A stretch of DNA of 64,000 nt from Burkholderia thailandensis E264. Its GTDB lineage: Bacteria > Pseudomonadota > Gammaproteobacteria > Burkholderiales > Burkholderiaceae. The stretch is from contig NC_007650.1 of NCBI RefSeq assembly GCF_000012365.1, positions 1,116,001-1,180,000 on the forward strand, in the 5' to 3' direction. The notes under the pieces were generated by a model. It was not told the DNA's origin. It ran no database searches and saw only the letters and a list, made by a program, of their open reading frames with translations. Positions 63,304-64,000 of the stretch are shown in pieces; position 1 is the first letter of the stretch, and each line of letters starts with the position of its first letter. Made by a program: the position numbers and the translations under genes.

Positions 63304-63999
63304 TCAGCGAGCGCCCCTCCCGCCGCCGGCCGCATCGGCGTCGGTGTTCTTCCCCCTATCGGCCTCGAATTCCGTCCCGCAATCCGCCCGGCAATCCGCC
63401 CGGCAATCCGCCCCGAATTCCGCTCCGAATTCCGCTCCGAATTCCGTCTCCCAATCCGTGCCCGCATCGGCCTGCGCATCGTCGGATGCGCCGGCGATCG
63501 CCGCCGCGTCCACATCGCCCGTCGCGCCGCCTTTCTCGCGGTAAGCCGCGGGTGACGCGCCGAACTGCTTGCGGAACTCGCGCCCGAGGTGCGACGCGTC
63601 GGCGAATCCGCAGCTCGACGAGATGTCTGCGACGGTGCGGTCCGAGCTCGTCAACAGCCACGCGGCCGTGCGCAGCCGCACCTGCTTGGCGAACGCCTGC
63701 GGGCTCTTGCCCGTCTGGGCCTTGAACAGCCGCTCGAGCTGCCGAGTGGACAGGTCGAGCTTGCACGCGAGCTCGTCGAGCGGCAGCGCGCGCCCGACGT
63801 GCTGCTCCATCAGCAGGATCGCGCGCTTGACCTTCGGATGCGTCGCGGGCTCGAGCCCCGGCGGGTGCGGCTGCGGCGCGTTGCCTTTCTGCATCTCGCC
63901 GACGAGCAGGATGCGCAGCGCCTTCTGCACTGTCGCGTGATCGAAGTGGCGCAGCAGGATCGCCGCGGCGACGTCGATCGATGCGCGTCCGCCCGAGCA
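63304..63999 (-). CDS. GlxA-family AraC-type regulator, C-terminal part
   Basis: The gene runs off the right edge, and its frame is open from 63999. The visible 5' text (CSGGRASIDVAAAILLRHF) is the end of the DJ-1-like domain of GlxA/GbdR/CdhR-type regulators. The AraC domain follows: LPLDELACKLDLSTRQLERLFKAQTGKSPQAF, then VADISSSCGFADASHLGREFRKQFGASPAAYR. After the usual end there is a 60-residue acidic tail with 4-residue repeats (TEFGAEFGAEFG, ADCRADCRADCG), coded by a 12-bp tandem repeat. The tail is unusual. Function is amino-acid or amine related at best guess. Confidence 0.85.
   Translation of the reverse strand, partial: CSGGRASIDVAAAILLRHFDHATVQKALRILLVGEMQKGNAPQPHPPGLEPATHPKVKRAILLMEQHVGRALPLDELACKLDLSTRQLERLFKAQTGKSPQAFAKQVRLRTAAWLLTSSDRTVADISSSCGFADASHLGREFRKQFGASPAAYREKGGATGDVDAAAIAGASDDAQADAGTDWETEFGAEFGAEFGADCRADCRADCGTEFEADRGKNTDADAAGGGRGAR
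63367..63450. repeat. 12-bp in-frame tandem repeat at the 3' end of a regulator gene
   Basis: Units such as GCAATCCGCCCG and AATTCCGCTCCG repeat every 12 bp over about 84 bp, coding for 4-residue periods. It lies beyond the conserved AraC domain, so copy-number change would alter only the tail. Confidence 0.75.
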
Positions 64000-64000
64000 C

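Overview
The window is high-GC (by eye near two thirds G+C) betaproteobacterial DNA. Codon use, the gene families (LiuQ-type TetR regulator beside liu genes, DUF2827 paralogues, ESPR-type trimeric autotransporter, qNor with heme-fused NirK, choVW/choX) and two hrpII-like boxes fit the Burkholderia pseudomallei complex, probably chromosome 2. This is inference from content; no database was searched. Both edges cut a gene.

Layout. 1-1.3 kb: end of an acyl-CoA/AMP ligase-acyltransferase fusion. 1.7-5.6 kb: denitrification pair norB-nirK. 6.2-13.0 kb: leucine/isovalerate catabolism, a TetR regulator divergent from liuABCD with two matching operators between them; HMG-CoA lyase is not here. 13.1-26.3 kb: surface-adhesin locus with a 2025-residue, Ser/Thr-rich trimeric autotransporter, a lipoprotein, a TPR-heptosyltransferase-like protein, a frameshifted remnant of a second autotransporter anchor and three DUF2827 proteins. 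26.3-27.8 kb: long AT-rich gap with no convincing gene. 27.8-30.3 kb: arsR-arsI-arsC-acr3, whose promoter appears to give a leaderless mRNA. 30.6-34.9 kb: ferritin-like protein, a small orphan, a candidate type III effector and a flavin reductase.

35.0-40.1 kb: a possible small RNA, then choline/betaine ABC genes choVW, a GlxA/AraC regulator and choX. 40.2-42.2 kb: second candidate type III effector and an LpxO-like hydroxylase. 42.5-49.5 kb: complete tetronate (threonate/erythronate) operon with GntR regulator, two alternative dehydrogenases, isomerase, kinase, decarboxylase and transporter. 49.6-52.5 kb: HAD protein and a MerR-methyltransferase fusion. 52.7-58.7 kb: TRAP transporter, LacI regulator, 2-hydroxyacid dehydrogenase and lactonase-like hydrolase behind a strong LacI-type dyad. 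59-64 kb: GST, an 811-bp IS5-family element, YceH, two AraC-type regulators and a small orphan.

Most notable. (1) Two unrelated, unrecognised genes on the minus strand (33788-32463 and 41252-40251) each have the same upstream layout: TTCG-N16-TTCG, exactly 32 bp, then a YANNRT -10. This is the hrpII-box signature of HrpB-controlled type III genes in Ralstonia, so both are candidate effectors of a Hrp-type system. (2) The adhesin locus looks like a dedicated surface-glycosylation module in which DUF2827 proteins may act with the TPR-glycosyltransferase on the repetitive Ser/Thr stalk. Both are testable hypotheses.
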